Assembly (NCBI GenBank): GCA_037783545.1
Contig: JBBELK010000109.1
Span: forward strand, 248,001-312,000
From: Henricia sp. BOLD:AAB3569
Lineage: Eukaryota; Echinodermata; Asteroidea; Spinulosida; Echinasteridae
DNA length: 64,000 nucleotides
Direction: 5' to 3'
The translations under genes and the position numbers were made by a program. A model generated the notes under the pieces. The model had not been told where the DNA came from and did not search any database. It saw only the letters and a program-made list of their open reading frames with translations. Shown here piece by piece: positions 31,474-45,400 of this stretch. How positions within the stretch are numbered: the first letter of the stretch is position 1; every line of letters starts with the position of its first letter.

Positions 31474-32629
31474 TACACTCGACCAAAAATGTTCTGTCAC
31501 CAGTAAGACATTTATAGATATTTATTATTAAATTGGATTTAATGTAGGAAAATAATATATCAAATTTTAGCTGAACATATCCCTCAAAGGAATAGAGCTC
31601 AAGAGAGATCATGATGGCAAGCTTCACTGAACAGGGGCGGATTGCAATATGCGGTCTAAGACCGGTCTAAAGGCTTAGCCGGTTAACGCGGCGTCCACTA
31701 AGACCGGTCTATAATTATAGCCCGCTTGCAATATCGTTGTCTTAAAGTTAGACCAGTCTTAAAATTTAAGCCCGCGGCGAGCAGGCTATAAATTTTAGAC
31801 ACCGCGCTACATCTCCCAATCTTGCATGAAAAAGACGAACAAAATGCACATTGTGCCCATTAGAGCCTTTATAGTGCTATTTGATTACTTTTGCGGTCAG
31901 TTTCTCTGCAAAAACTGCACTACACACGCGTCATCAAGTGGCTTCGTGAGGACGTTTGTTTGGCTTGAAATCACGCAAGGATAGCCGGCTGCGTCACTTT
32001 TCGGTAAGATGTGTGTGTTTTCGGCTGGCGCAGCCGTACTTCAGTTAGACTGGTTTATTGCAATGGGCTAAAGAAGTGTCTAAGCTGAGACCGGCTAAGT
32101 CGGATAGTCGGCTATAAAACATCGGTCTTAGACCAGTGGCTAAGTCGATTTTATTGCAATCCGCCCCCGGAATGCAACAAAGGAGTGTGGGGTCAGAATG
32201 AAAAACACCAAAGAACAATGCAACTTGTGATTTGGGCAATTTGTGTGTAGACAATTAGGAAATTTTTAAGTGAGTTTGGATTTATCAATGTCTTGTGAAA
32301 AACATCCAAATCAAAATGGTTAAATTGTCTAATCTGAATCGTGCCATTGCATTACGTATGGTGGAAGTAAAATACTGAACTGTAACTCCCCTTGCTTGAG
32401 TGCAATAAAGTTGACATCGTTGTTTTTTGATGTTTTTCATTCTGACCCCACACTCCTTTGATGCAGTCCTGATCCTGTTCCGTGAAGCTTGCCATCATGG
32501 ACTCCGTTGAGCTCTATTTCTTTGAGTGATATGTTCAGCTAAAAATTGATATATTATTTTTCTATATACATTAAATCCAATTTCATAATAAATATCTTAC
32601 TGGTGACAGAACTTTTTTGGTCGAGTGTA
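31474..32629. mobile_element. Large foldback, left arm split by another MITE
   Basis: The left arm 31474-31633 plus 32168-32240 pairs with the right arm 32430-32629 (CACTCGACC...GGTCGAGTG at the tips, GTGTGGGGTCAGAATG near the centre). The split arm dates the inner MITE as younger. Confidence 0.75.
31634..32167. mobile_element. Nested MITE with GGGCGGATTGCAATA ends
   Basis: Ends GGGGCGGATTGCAATA and TATTGCAATCCGCCCC. The interior repeats AGACCGGTCT-type short palindromes. It sits inside the left arm of the larger foldback. Confidence 0.8.
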
Positions 32630-32730
32630 GATGTTTTCCCTACCGGATTTTATTTTGTTATTCCACCGCACAACCACGGTAGTTTAACCAAAATAGATCC
32701 AATGGGGACACTACTTGAGCAAATCGGCAA

Positions 32731-33303
32731 AATGTGAGCCGCTCCACCAAAAGTAGGCGCTTGTCGCACAGGCCAGAACTGAGATAATGGCTAATTTATG
32801 CATGTATGTCAAGTATGGAATTTTGTATCGATACCAGGATTTCTGCATGAGACCACCTATTAAGTATCCATCTATCACCTAAAGAAGTTTAAGTAAATAA
32901 ATACTACCAGAAAACAGTTTTTTTCAGTGTTTTTCTAAAGCATACCTCCATGAAACTAGGCTAATTTGGCTAAAACAATGGGGAAATCACAGATAATACA
33001 TGCTTATTTGTATTGCCTTCGGCAGAGGTTGGCACTATATCCCATACACCATACAGAAGAACACATGTTTTCCTATAGGTATAGGGCTTTTGGAGTGAGA
33101 ATTTGCATGGTTGCTAAGGACTTTATGCCTTAACAGAAGTACAACCTTCTGCGCTATTTTTCTCTAAAGCGCTTCTAGAAAAATTGTGCTCTTGGTCATC
33201 ATGGAAATGGTAATAACTTGGTCACTTTTTTGAGACAATGTTTAGCTCCATTTTAATTGTTTTATGCAAGAGCCTACTTTTGGTGGAGTGGCTCACAAAT
33301 GTG
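32731..33303. mobile_element. Foldback-ended element next to the ADAM10 transmembrane exon
   Basis: GTGAGCCGCTCCACCAAAAG (32735) pairs with CTTTTGGTGGAGTGGCTCAC (33275). About 500 bases of AT-rich sequence lie between the ends. Confidence 0.65.
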
Positions 33304-33365
33304 AAAACAAGTTTCAATTTTGTTTGTACCTGTACCTGTTGACAGATTCCCATCCACTTGCTCAC

Positions 33366-33472
33366 CGTTTTGCATGTGTTGACGCATCCTTATATCATGG
33401 TAATAACTGCAGGACATTTTGGATGATGATAGCAGGATATACACACAAACTGAGCCAATCAGAATGTAGAAC
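33366..33472 (-). CDS. ADAM10: ADAM10 exon: likely transmembrane segment
   Basis: Acceptor ATCGTTCAG, donor GTGAGC. The first base completes Trp. The frame then gives F-Y-I-L-I-G-S-V-C-V-Y-I-L-L followed by polar and basic residues (H-D-I-R-M-R). Phase and position fit a single-pass anchor, but sequence similarity alone would not prove it. Confidence 0.6.
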
Positions 33473-36400
33473 CTGAACGATGAAAACAGACTTTTAACAC
33501 GATATCCAGTGATCAAATGTTTGGGTTTTTGTAATACATGTATTCACAATTTATATGTTGTCTGTGCTCACGGATGATTTCATCTTGACAAATTATAATA
33601 AAATACATGTTGAACATTTTGTATCGGTTTTCTAAATTCGAATGAGATATCCACCAAAAGATTTCAACAAAAGCAAGTTCTAGAACAAAAAGTACAATTT
33701 ACATACGTACGAAACTTCAGCAGAATGTCAAAGTTTCAAAATAAGTTGAGCCGAATGACCGGGGGTAATAACGCAAATGCCTTGAGCACCTTGTTTGGAT
33801 TTGTGTATGACATAAACAATTTTAACAACTCTATCATTACTATCGTCACTTTTACTTAATTTTTCAATGTCAAGCAAGTCCATTATGATACTGTTTGGAT
33901 AAAGAAATAAATGTAAGTTTTACCGATGTATTGAGCGGTGCATAAACCTTCATGAGAATCAGAGAATCTTGTCTTCAATGTCGGCAACCCAATTAATTTT
34001 GATGATAAACTCTGCAACTATGTGCAACGATTGCATGGATGACGTCAAGATTGATGCCTTGTTTCCCGACTCCTACCATGCCCATACGCCGTAAAGTATG
34101 TACAAATCTGTTGTGTCCTGACTCACGCCTTCTCAAGTCCGAGCGCCGAACTGCAAATGATGGCGACTTCCATGAACCCTTTGCAAGTGTTGCCTCTTCC
34201 TTCAATTAAATAATCTTAAACAAACTCACCAGTTCCTCTTGATCCAGTTAGTTTCAGTTCTCCAAAGATCATTCATTTTATCGAGTGCAGAGTCGGTCTC
34301 CAGGGTTACACACAGGCCTTGGAGATCGCAGTACCCTGTAAGTTTGAAAGACAATTGGGTCATTCCATGAAGTGGGGATACGGTATGCCCTGTTACATCG
34401 GAGACCTTTTTAGGCTATATTTTTAGAATTTCATCAGTCATACCAGTGGTTTAATGAGATAAAATAAAAACATCCATTATTTGTAACAAGGTATAGGAGC
34501 ATCACTTAGGGCGTGTTTGTTTCATGACAGATCCGAATCCAGATCCCGGGTTGTTTTACCGTACAGAAACAAATGAAACTGCTCTCAACTCGGATCTCAA
34601 ATCACGTGAATTGCAATTTATTTACCAAATTTGTAAAATTTCTGTTCTAAATTTCTCCTACGACATTCGTCGTAAATAAACAAGCAGCCTAAATTTGTTT
34701 GCATCTTGTGTTAGATCAGAACATTAAAATGACACGGTTTTACTCTTCGCGATGTTTACGTCGCCATTTTGGATCTAGCGCTGAACCATCTCTCGAGAAG
34801 GATTCCACAGATCACAGATCTCGATCAGGATGTGCGCGAAGTGAAAGAGTTCACCTTGGATATGCGCCGATCTGAATCTAGATCCGTCCGAAACAAACAC
34901 GCCCTTAACTAAATGGAATTTTGTGCAAATGCAGGTGTGACAATTTGTGTTTTGTTTAACATATTTTTGTTTAAACCACGTGAAACTCAACTTTGGATTT
35001 TCTAAACTGAGATTACAAATGATTGTTTAGATCGAGAACTAGTTTGCTGATGTCAAATTCAACAATATTTCTTGGGGCAGAGTGAATCGAGATAAATTGG
35101 CGTGGCGTCCCCGTTACATCGGTAACCAACTTTATTTTTTTCTTCAAATAATTAAAAATTGCTAAACATCGAGAATGAAGACTAAAAAAATATCACAGAA
35201 CAGGCAAAGTAACCATATCGTGAACATGACTCTCTGCTCACGTATTGGCCATTTTTGTGAAGAAAACAAAGAAATGTCACACTTTTGTGTCCCTTCAGGA
35301 TGTCTTTTACCCTGTTTGTTCGACGAAGATTCAACGAACGTTCGACGAAGAGATTTCCTGATGTGAACGCAAAATGTTACTTCACGAGATGACAAGAAAA
35401 ACCTGACTAAAAGTGTTGATAGCAATAATAACGAGCACTACCGTACATAATTTGTGGGAGAAATTGCCAATTGTAGGTGTTTTTTTTTAAAGGTTGTCTG
35501 CAGACAACTTTTCTACCATTCACTCATACACAAAAACCACACATGGATTTTTCAGGTTTTCTGAAGTATTACTGCATCTATGTGGCCGAAATTTTTACAA
35601 GGCAGTTTATCAACATTATTCTTTAGTTATGTAATGATGTTGTTCCTGTTTTAAAAAGTTTTTCAATCATGTAATCTGTCTTATAATAATCCGAATATTT
35701 GGGTTTCGAAATCTTCGGTTTATTTGTCCCAGCACTAGTTTATTTCTACTGTATATCCTACCGGCAGACACTAAAAGTGTTAATAGCAATGGTAACAAAC
35801 ACCACATAATGTTTTCTTGTGTAAAATGGTACCTTTGTGGGAGAAATTGTCAACTGAAGGTGCTTTAAAAAAAAATGTCTGCAGACAGTTTTTTTACCAT
35901 TTAACACAATTACCTTAGTACATGGATTTTAAAAGATTTTCTGAAGAATTACATGCTGCATCTATGTGGCTGAAATTTATACAGGACAGTTTATCAACAT
36001 TATTCTTTAGTTATGTGATGTCGTTGTTCCTGTTTTTCAAAGTTTTCCAATCATGTAATCTATTTGTTATAATGTAGATTATTTCAAAAGTGAGAGTGCA
36101 CACTAATGTAGTACAATGTGTTCATATACATGGGTATATCATAAACATGCATGGATTTTCACAGTTGTACAGTACTGCATGGAGCTAATTGACAAGTTTA
36201 ATTAGCGTGACTCCTCTTCACATATCAGGCAGTTATTCCGGGAACTGATTAAAAGCATTATCTTCCAATTATATATTGGGCCTTTAAGCAATTAAGGCTG
36301 CTCAAATGGGTTTAGTCATGCACCTGTGTAATTGTTGCATGCAGTCCCTGGTTGTTTCACGATGGCATCCCCATTGTATGTTGTCAATCCAAACGCTGCA

Positions 36401-39400
36401 GCTGGCATGCAGTTGTTTAGAAACTGTAAACAGGAAACATGACACATGACACTATTCAAACTCATTTATTGAATTCCGCCCACAGGCAATTAATACTGAA
36501 AGTAATGTGTTAACCTCAGCGAGAATTGCTCCAGATGTTTTTTCGGGTCAACATTTCCATATATTTCCAACACTACAACAAATATTGCATACCATACCAG
36601 CGCTGTACTGAGGACTCGATTCATAGACTCGGACTCGAGTCCGGATTTTCAAGGAATCAGAGTTGGGGATTTAAACTCGAGTGGTAAGGACTCAGAGATT
36701 TGGGCTGAGTCCACCCAAGTCCAGTAACAAATAAATGCATTATATATAATAAAATACATTTTAAAAGAAATAATAAATATAATATTACAAGTGCCCAAAA
36801 TTCTTTTAAAGTGCTTGTACTGCAAATAATTATTTTTGGGCCCAAAACTATTTTGACTACAGGAAATGAAATTCTAAAAAATGTAAAATAAATCTTTTCG
36901 ACCATAAGAATATTTAAGCACTCAAAATATTCACTCCCCAAAGAAATACTTTTCATGGCCTAAAGCAGACTTATGAGCTTTCAGACATGCATAGGCATGT
37001 GAGAAAGTCAAATTGACAAGCCGTCAATCATGCAAAGATTGGGTTGTTGGTTTCCCAGTTGAAAATATTCATGGAACATTGTATGAAGTTTTATGTGCTG
37101 CGGAAATGTCAAACCGCCGAGATGTCTTTACTCTTTATAATTCTATGGTGCTGGACATTGGCCAACAAAAAAAGATGATGTTGTTTATCCACAAAAAGCT
37201 TGTATAGTCAATTTTTTTTGTTTAAATGTGTGGCTATTGAAACAAGGACTTGGGATTCGAACTCGGAGTAGGCCTAAGCTTGCTGAGGACTTGGGAAAAC
37301 CAGGCATGAGTTGGGGTTATATCTTTAGTGATCCCTGGCAGGGGTGGTTATCACACTAAAGGGTTTATTACTCTGTATGGCTTGTTAAGCCCATGTGATG
37401 ACCAATCACAATCAGTGAGGAACAACTGCAATAGTGTTTTGCAACCACCAGTTGGATTCACAGCTCAATTGGTAGGGCATCTAAGTATCCAGGGGTGAGA
37501 TTGGAGGAAAACAAAAATTCCAGGGGAAAACAAGGGGCGTGGCTTCCTTGGGGAGGGAGCTGTAAAGCGAAAGCGGAGGGTAACATTGTGTTGCTGCCCA
37601 CTGCTTGCCGCACCGCGGGCTTGACTTGACTACATGTACAGCTTACATAATACTGTCCGGTGTCACTCCACAAAGTTTTGCTGAAATGGATTCTTGACTA
37701 AAGATTACTTAAGGAAATGTTCAGGTTAAGGTTTTGTTGGAAAAGGCCTTAAATACCTGACAACACAGCTGGCATGTGAGTTGTGTGCTGTTGCCAGAAC
37801 TGTCCAAGCATGTGCATTCCTGTAGCCCTACATCATAGCAAGCACTGACGATGCAGCGTCCATGCAGACACCTCTTGGTACCGTCTGCGCACACTGAGCC
37901 ATCAGGCCTGGCTTCAGGCTGTGGGCACTCTGCACTGGAGCCGGTGGAGTCAACACAGTTAAGGTCAGTCTTGAGTTGTAATTTAGTCTATTATTTCCAT
38001 TGTAAAGGGGGAATTTTGGCAACACAGACCATATTTTCCAGAAAATACCTTTGTCTGGTCTCAAAATAAAATAAATATGTTTCAGTTGTTTTGAAGAGAT
38101 AACTTGGGCCCAAAAAGGGTTACAAATGGGGTGACAACATACCTTTCTAAAAACCCTGTGTATAAATTTATAATATACGCTCGTAACCTGGTGTCCGTCC
38201 CGGTTACTAGCGTATATTGGAACTTTAACATGGAGGCATGGCTTGCGATATATAGGGTCGACGCAGGTTGACAGATACCAGCCTTCCATTAATTCCGAGC
38301 GCCGGGTACCAGCTGTTAGAGTCAAGAGAACACCGCCATATTTAAATGCAGCACGCGGCGTGCATCATGCAAGGCATTCGTAACGGGAAAAAAAAACAGT
38401 TTCAAAATCGGAAGGAAAATTTTACTTTCTGTAAGAATGTATTGTGCCTCAGTAATACTAAGAATGCAGTTATACTAAGAATGTATTGCCCTTTGTGCAG
38501 CTGCTTTGCGCAGTTTGTGCACCAAACGTGTTACTTATGTTGAGGTAGTTATTTCGATTAGTAGAAAAGCTGAGTGGCGTGATATTCTTTTTGACGCTTA
38601 AAAACAGCGTATACGTACGTACGTATACACAGTATAGTACACGTACACAGCGTTGAGCAGCAACAGATGCAGCCACGGCGACAGATCAGATTCAAAAGAG
38701 GTAGGGATTTCGTCCATAATTACCCGATTTATGTTTTTCAATATCAGTAACTTTATGGTGTGGACTGTACTGAGAGTATAAGGCAGCGGCAAAGTACGGA
38801 TAATTTAGCAAACTGCAGGATTGTGCATGAATACCGCGAGTCCAAATCGCGTAGGCTATGCTACATGTATGTGCATAACATAGGCCAAGGCTGCACCTAC
38901 GTACGTACAGGTACTAGTACGTGTAGGCTACGTTTGTACCATACGTACGTGTACTATATAGTACTACTGTGACTACAACTTGCATACTACATGGATTGAA
39001 ATTGTCTGTCTGCTGCAGTACGTGTTTTACAGGAAACATGTATGTTGACAAACAAAGCGATCATGTTTAGTATTGTATGATGAATGTCCGTTCTACATTG
39101 CAAAAGGTTTCTTCCTACGTCGATTAACATAAATTACAATCCACGGTAATTAGTTACGTTGAAAGAGGTAAATCGGGTGAAAGCCCTGCGAGTCTGATCT
39201 GTCGTCGTTCGGTGGAATACGCTGCTTATCGCTGGGTGTTTTACTGTATTCCTAGCAGAAAAAAGAGGTCGAAATGTCAGACTAATTTAGGGCACAAAGA
39301 CTAATTAACGTGTGTATGGGTTTACGGTAGCACCATGTGAATCTGGTTGAGGGGTTTCAGTGTACAATGTGTGCACTGAAGCGGCTTGGCTTGGGTGGAG

Positions 39401-42400
39401 GAGGCGTGGTTGTGCTAGGATCCTAATACTGTGGTTGGCACCAGTGTGCTCACTGGTGTGCATGACACTGTGGCAGTGGGTGGAGGACCTAGGGTATAGG
39501 TGACCCATCGGTCTGGTTGGATAATAGGGAGTGCCAGATATTGCTGATGTTTTGGGGTACTGTGTTGTGCTTGTGTATTTCGATGGCTTCCCTGATGCGT
39601 CTTGGGTGCCATCTGTCGATGGGCGCTATCAGTTGTGCTGCTTCCCAGTCGATGATGTGGTCCTCGTTGTGGGAGTGCTTGACAATGGATGATTTTTCAT
39701 ATTCTCCTCTGCGGCCGTGGGCTCTGTGTTCTTTGAGTCTGGTGGGTAAGTCCCTCCCCGTCTCGCCGATGTACACCTTCCCACATTCGCAGGGGATCCT
39801 ATAGACTCCGGCCTTGTGGTCTTGTTTATCCTTGTTGGTTTGTATGGTTCCTTGGAGTTTCCTGGTTGAAGACTGGTATACTTTGATCTTGGCTTGGTGG
39901 ATAATCCGTTGGATCTTGTGGGATGCAATCCCTATGTAAGGGAGGCAGACTAAGGCCTTATAGGTGATGGGTTGACTTTGGGTATAGGCGACCCGACAGT
40001 CAGCGGTCTTGGGATATTGGGTCTTGACTTGGTTTTTCTTGTAACCGTTGCGTTGAAGTGCTGTGAATATGTGGTGGAGTTCTTCTTGGAGATGTTCTTG
40101 GTCGCAGATGGTGTACGCCCGTTGTACCAGGGCACGGGTGACCGAGGATTTGATCCTCGGGTGATGGAATGAAGAGCTGTGGAGATACCGGTCTGTTTGA
40201 GTGGGCTTTCGGTAGACGGCATGCCCAAGGGTACCGTCTAGACGTCGAGAAATCTTGACATCCAGAAAGGAGATAGAATTATCTAGTTCTTGTTCCATCG
40301 TGAACTTAATGCTAGGGTGCATGTTGTTCAATTGGTCTAAGAACCCCTTGAGTTCGTGCGGTCCATGTGGCCAGATGATGAAGGTGTCATCCACGTAGCG
40401 AAGCCAGGTACTTGGGCGGTGGTCTGCTGTAAGGAGAGCAGTAATTTCGAACTCTTCCATGAACAGGTCAGCTAGGACCGGGGATAAAGGAGATCCCATG
40501 GAGGTCCCAGCCGTTTGTTCAAAGAACTTGTCTCTCCATCTGAGCCCGGTTGATGCGACGCAGGTAAGCAGCAGGTCATGGATTTGGGCAGGGGAAAGGG
40601 CTGTGCGCTCACATAGAGTGGGGTCGTGTTGGAGACGTTTCTTGGCAATGAGGCAGGCATCGCCTGTGGGGACATTGGTGAAAAGGGACTCGACATCAAA
40701 ACTCACCATGATGTCATTGGGCTGGAGGGTGATGTGCTGAATGAGTCTGACAAACTGCTCTGAGTTAGTGACATGGTGAGGGGTTTTACCCACCAAGGGT
40801 TGCAGAATTTTAGTGAGGTGTTTTGCCGTGTTGTAGGTGGGGCCTCCTCTTGAGGCTACAATATGGGACGTAAGGGGATATCGGGTTTGTGGATCTTGGG
40901 TTGACCAAATAATCGGGGGCATGTGGAGCTAGAGGGTCTGAGCTGTCTGTACAGCTGGTATGGAATGGCCTCTGAACGTTGGAGAGCCAGTAATTGGCTG
41001 GTAATCTTCCGTTCTGTTTCTGGTGTGGGGTCCTTCCGGAGGGGACGGTAGGTGGGGGTGGATAGGATGGCAGCTAGTAACCTTACTGTCGTGGTCTGCC
41101 TTATCCATGATTACTGTTGCGTTCCCTTTGTCTGCAGGGAGAATGTGTATCGACTGGTCTTGGCGTAGCTAGGTCTCGGAGCGCTAACTGATCTTGTCTT
41201 GAAATGTTGGGTTTGGCTGGCTTGGCTTGCTTGAGAACTTGGTATATTTGGTTGCGGACATCATATGCGGCTGTCTTGCTGAGGTGTTTCAAGGCCGGTT
41301 CTGTTGACTGGATGATGTCCTCAACCTGGATCGTCTTGGGCGGGCGGGCGAAGTTCATGCCCAGTGACAAGATTTGGTTTCCGTGCGTGAGAGCGATCGC
41401 TGGGAGAGGTTGACCACGGTTTGGTTGATGAAAGCTTGCTGGGACCTGAGGTGGGGTTTGGTATTGTGCGGACGTAAGGATATAGAAGATCCTATTGTCC
41501 GGCTTTGGGTGGACGGGCGGGTACGAGAGAGGAGGTAGAATCTGTTTCCGGCGGGTGGTCTTGTAGGCGTGGATGCTAGAAGACTGGGTGAGGGCTTGGA
41601 TCTTAGAAAAGTCCTTGGAAAAGTCCTTGATGGTACAATGGGCGTACACCATCTGCGACCAAGAACATCTCCAAGAAGAACTCCACCATATATCCACAGC
41701 ACTTCAACGCAACGGTTACAAGAAAAACCAAGTCAAGACCCAAGATCCCAAGACCGCTGACCGTCGGGTCGCCTATACCCAAAGTCAACCCATCACCTAT
41801 AAGGCCACAGTCTGCCTCCCTTACATAGGGAATGCATCCCTCAAGATCTTCAACCAGGAAACTCCAAGGAACCATACAAACCCACAAGGATAAACAAGAC
41901 CACAAGGCCGGAGTCTATAGGATCCCCTGCGAATGTGGGAAGGTGTACATCGGCGAGACGAGGAGGGACTTACCCACCAGACTCAAAGAACACAGAGCCC
42001 ACGGCCGCAGAGGAGACTATGACAAATCATCCATTGTCAAGCACTCCCACAAGCACAACACAGTACCCCAAGACATTGGCTTCAACATCAGCAATATCTG
42101 GCACTCCCTATTATCCAACCAGACCGATGGGTCACCTATACCCGAGGTCCTCCACCCACGACAACCACTGCCACAGTGTCATGCACCAGTGAGCACACTG
42201 GTGCCAACCACAGTATTAGGATCCTAGCACAACCACGCCTCCTCCACCCAAGCCAAGCCGCTTCAGTGCACACATTGTACACTGAAACCCCTCAACCAGT
42301 ACTTATAGCCCTGCATCATCCTGAAGACGAACATTACTCCTGAAGACGAACAGAGCACGCTGTTCGAAACGTTGAGTTCACACTCACCGGTTCTTTTCAG

Positions 42401-45400
42401 AACCACACATATACAAATGAGATTCACATGGTGCTACCGTAAGCCCATACACACGTTGATTTCCACCATGCATAGCCTTAAGTTTTACCTAAGACTAATT
42501 AAAAGACGAATTATTTTTCGGAATTGACTAATTAAATTTGTTTGGATGACTAATTATTTTTTTTGGAAAACTAACTAAATTTGGAAAATGACTAATCACC
42601 CGAAAAATTTGGCAAATAATACAATTTTTAAAGACTAATTATTATTAGTCATTGAACATATGTAATGACTAATCTTTCGACTGGGTGACTAAATAAAGAT
42701 TAGTCAAATTATACCATGAAATGGCTACTTAATGTTTACAGTGTACATGTACTTGTACCTCACACGGTGTGTAACGTGTATCTGTATAGCCATTTTGAGG
42801 GTGAAACTGTTGCAATTGTTGGGCCAGGAAATAATAGAAGGCCGGTACCTGCTATAACCCGCTTGGACCCTGTCTATCGCAAGCCATGCCCCATGTTTAA
42901 AAAAATGGTAGTTAGGGTCCAAGTTACTCGGACTATACATTCTGCATAGTTGTGTAGCCTGTCACTGATGAAAGAAGCACGAGTGTATATAATTTTGACA
43001 TGCTCTCTAAATGTCTTTTTGAAACTAGTAACAGCATGGTATTCAACTAAAAATTTGTGCCCTTTCATAACTTTTGCTGTGCACTGGACACATTAAAACA
43101 AATTTACTTTTTTTGTGATGTGTTAAAAATGCAACTGTAATTCAATTAGTCGTGCCATGTAAGAAAACATCTTATAATCCAAAGAAGCCATAGCTTAACA
43201 GTTGGTTCATTGCCTGATATTGACAGCTGTATCACAGCTCTGTATTTAATTCAAAGGATATTTGCACACTGAATACATGAGACATTCATTGTCTGTAAAG
43301 CAGTATTGATGCCATGAAGCTGGAATGATATGGCAGTTATCATCACAACAATCGGATAGCCGTGGACTGTAGATACCAAACACAAAATATCCGTGTTAAC
43401 AAGACAATAACAAAATATAAATGTGCCAAACTTACTTGTGTTTGACAAGAAAAACCTGACTAAAAGTGTTGATAGAAGTGGTAACAAACACCACATGATT
43501 CTTTCCTTGTAAAATGGTACCTTTGTGGAAGAAATTGTCAACTAAAGTGGGTTTTTAAAAATTGTCTGCAGACAATTTTTTACTATTCATTCCCCCCCCC
43601 CCCCCCCCCCAGGTGTTCTGAAGTATTACATACGCACTGCATCTATATGTGGCTGAAATGATTCCTTAGTTATTATATGTAATGATGTTCCTGTTTTTAA
43701 AAACATTCTAATTATGTAATCTGTGTTTAATAATCCAAATATTTGGGTTTCAAAATATTCGGTTTATTTCTCCCAACTCTAGTTTATTTCTACTGTGTGA
43801 GTCATCCTACCTGCAGACCCGTCCTAGTTCTCTTCTCAATGTGCATTCAGCATCAACCCCCATGCCTCCCCTGGGTGTGCAGCAACCATCACTTAGCTCA
43901 CACGTGGATGGGGTCCCACAATCGCATTCCTCTCCGTCTTCTACAAGTCCATTGCCACAGTAAGGACCAGCACCAGCTAAATCAGATCAACAATAATAGC
44001 ATGCATGTTATTGTATACAGGCATGCAACTGTCGGCCAGACATCGGCCGGGGTATCGCAGTGACATAGGCAGGACATCGGCAGGACATCGGACGAGTGCC
44101 TGGCAGGACATCGGACGAGTGCCTGCCGGACACCGGCCGATAAACGGGCCAAGAAATCGACCCCATTCCGTCATGGCAGCGTGCGCGGGGCACTTTTAAT
44201 TGTGACTGTGACCGCCCAATCGCGCGATCTTTCGCCGACCTCTACACGCCGACCGATGCCTATAAATCGCACACGCCGCCCGGCCTCCGCTTTAATTGTG
44301 ACTTAGGTATAACACAGGTTTAATCGGGTTGACAGCCCAACAAAATCAGTTTTCTGGGAGTCCTTATAACTACGGTACAGGATTATATTTCGTCCTCGTC
44401 GTCAAGACTCGCATTGTATTATTGTCCTATGTAATACGGTTTGCCCCACCTTTTAAAGGAATGGTTCGTTCCTTCATTCATTAAAATGCAAATGACAGTA
44501 GACCTCTGTCTATAAAGCCCGGTTGAGACCACTGAAGCATGTCTTTGTTTCTTGTGGTACGGTTTGGCACGCACGCGTCTTCGACTAAGCTCCTGTGGCA
44601 TTTTGGAATTTTAGATTTCTATCGCTGTATGTCAACCAAACTTCAAGGGGAAGCTACCGACAACACAGCCCAGCAAAGAATCCCGCCAGAGATTCGCCAG
44701 GCCTTCCCATGAAGTCGTCAAGGGAAAGCTACCGACAACAGTCCAGCAGAATCCCGCCAGAGATCCGCCAGGCCTTTCCATGAAGTCATCAACCTCATCA
44801 ACCTCGCCTTGGGTTGATCAGGTTCGTGTTCCTCGGGCAACGAACCCGCTTGTTGAGTGGGGGTGTTGCCTGTACAGAACGGGAAAGCGGCCCGTCTTGC
44901 CCAATTTCCCCACCGCTCCAGGAACGGGAAAGCGGGCCGCCTTGCCCATTTTCCCTCGACGGTCCACGAAAGGGTAAGCGGGTCGCCTTGCACCTTTCCC
45001 TCACCGCTCCAGGGACCCTTCGACGGCAAGATCCTTCGATTTTTGCGGTACCTTCAGTTCACAGGGCCCCGTTTAGCAGAAGGAAATATTAGAGACGGAC
45101 TCTGCCTTGGGTCGTCCCTCCGAACCAGGTTTGGATCCTGTTCTACCCTCGACAACAATGGTATGTCCCTATCCCGCTAGCGGGAAGCATACATTCAAAA
45201 TGGCGGTGCCCATGGTCGCATCGTACTGACAGTTTCCGGGATATTTATGTCGCAAAAAAGTAGTTGTCTACAGCCGGCCTTATAATTACAGGATAGACAT
45301 AACCAGCCAGCTGTCCGTCTACCCCTTGTCAGTTTTTCGCTTACTCCGAGCGTATCGGGAATTTTTTTCTGCCATTAAAAAGTGCTTCGAACGTCGAGTC

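Larger units (their letters stand above)
39308..42460 (-). mobile_element. Penelope-like retroelement with inverted partial copy
   Basis: The minus-strand body encodes reverse transcriptase plus GIY-YIG. From about 41630 the + strand repeats the last third of the element, so its two ends are inverted repeats (TGGGTTTACGGTAGCACCATG at 39317, complement near 42449). This head-to-head layout is known for Penelope-like elements. It lies in the ADAM10 intron where one exon is missing. Confidence 0.85.

Noticed and set aside
33993..34205. Arg-rich - strand frame as ADAM10 cytoplasmic exon
   Set aside because: It would lie before the transmembrane exon, and an intron of about 30 bases would be needed to join it.
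38105..38160. Frame with V-C-C-H-P-I-C-N-P-F as the missing ADAM10 disintegrin exon
   Set aside because: The cysteine spacing and phase look tempting, but the same sequence recurs in a dispersed repeat near 30530-30620, and the following residues do not match.
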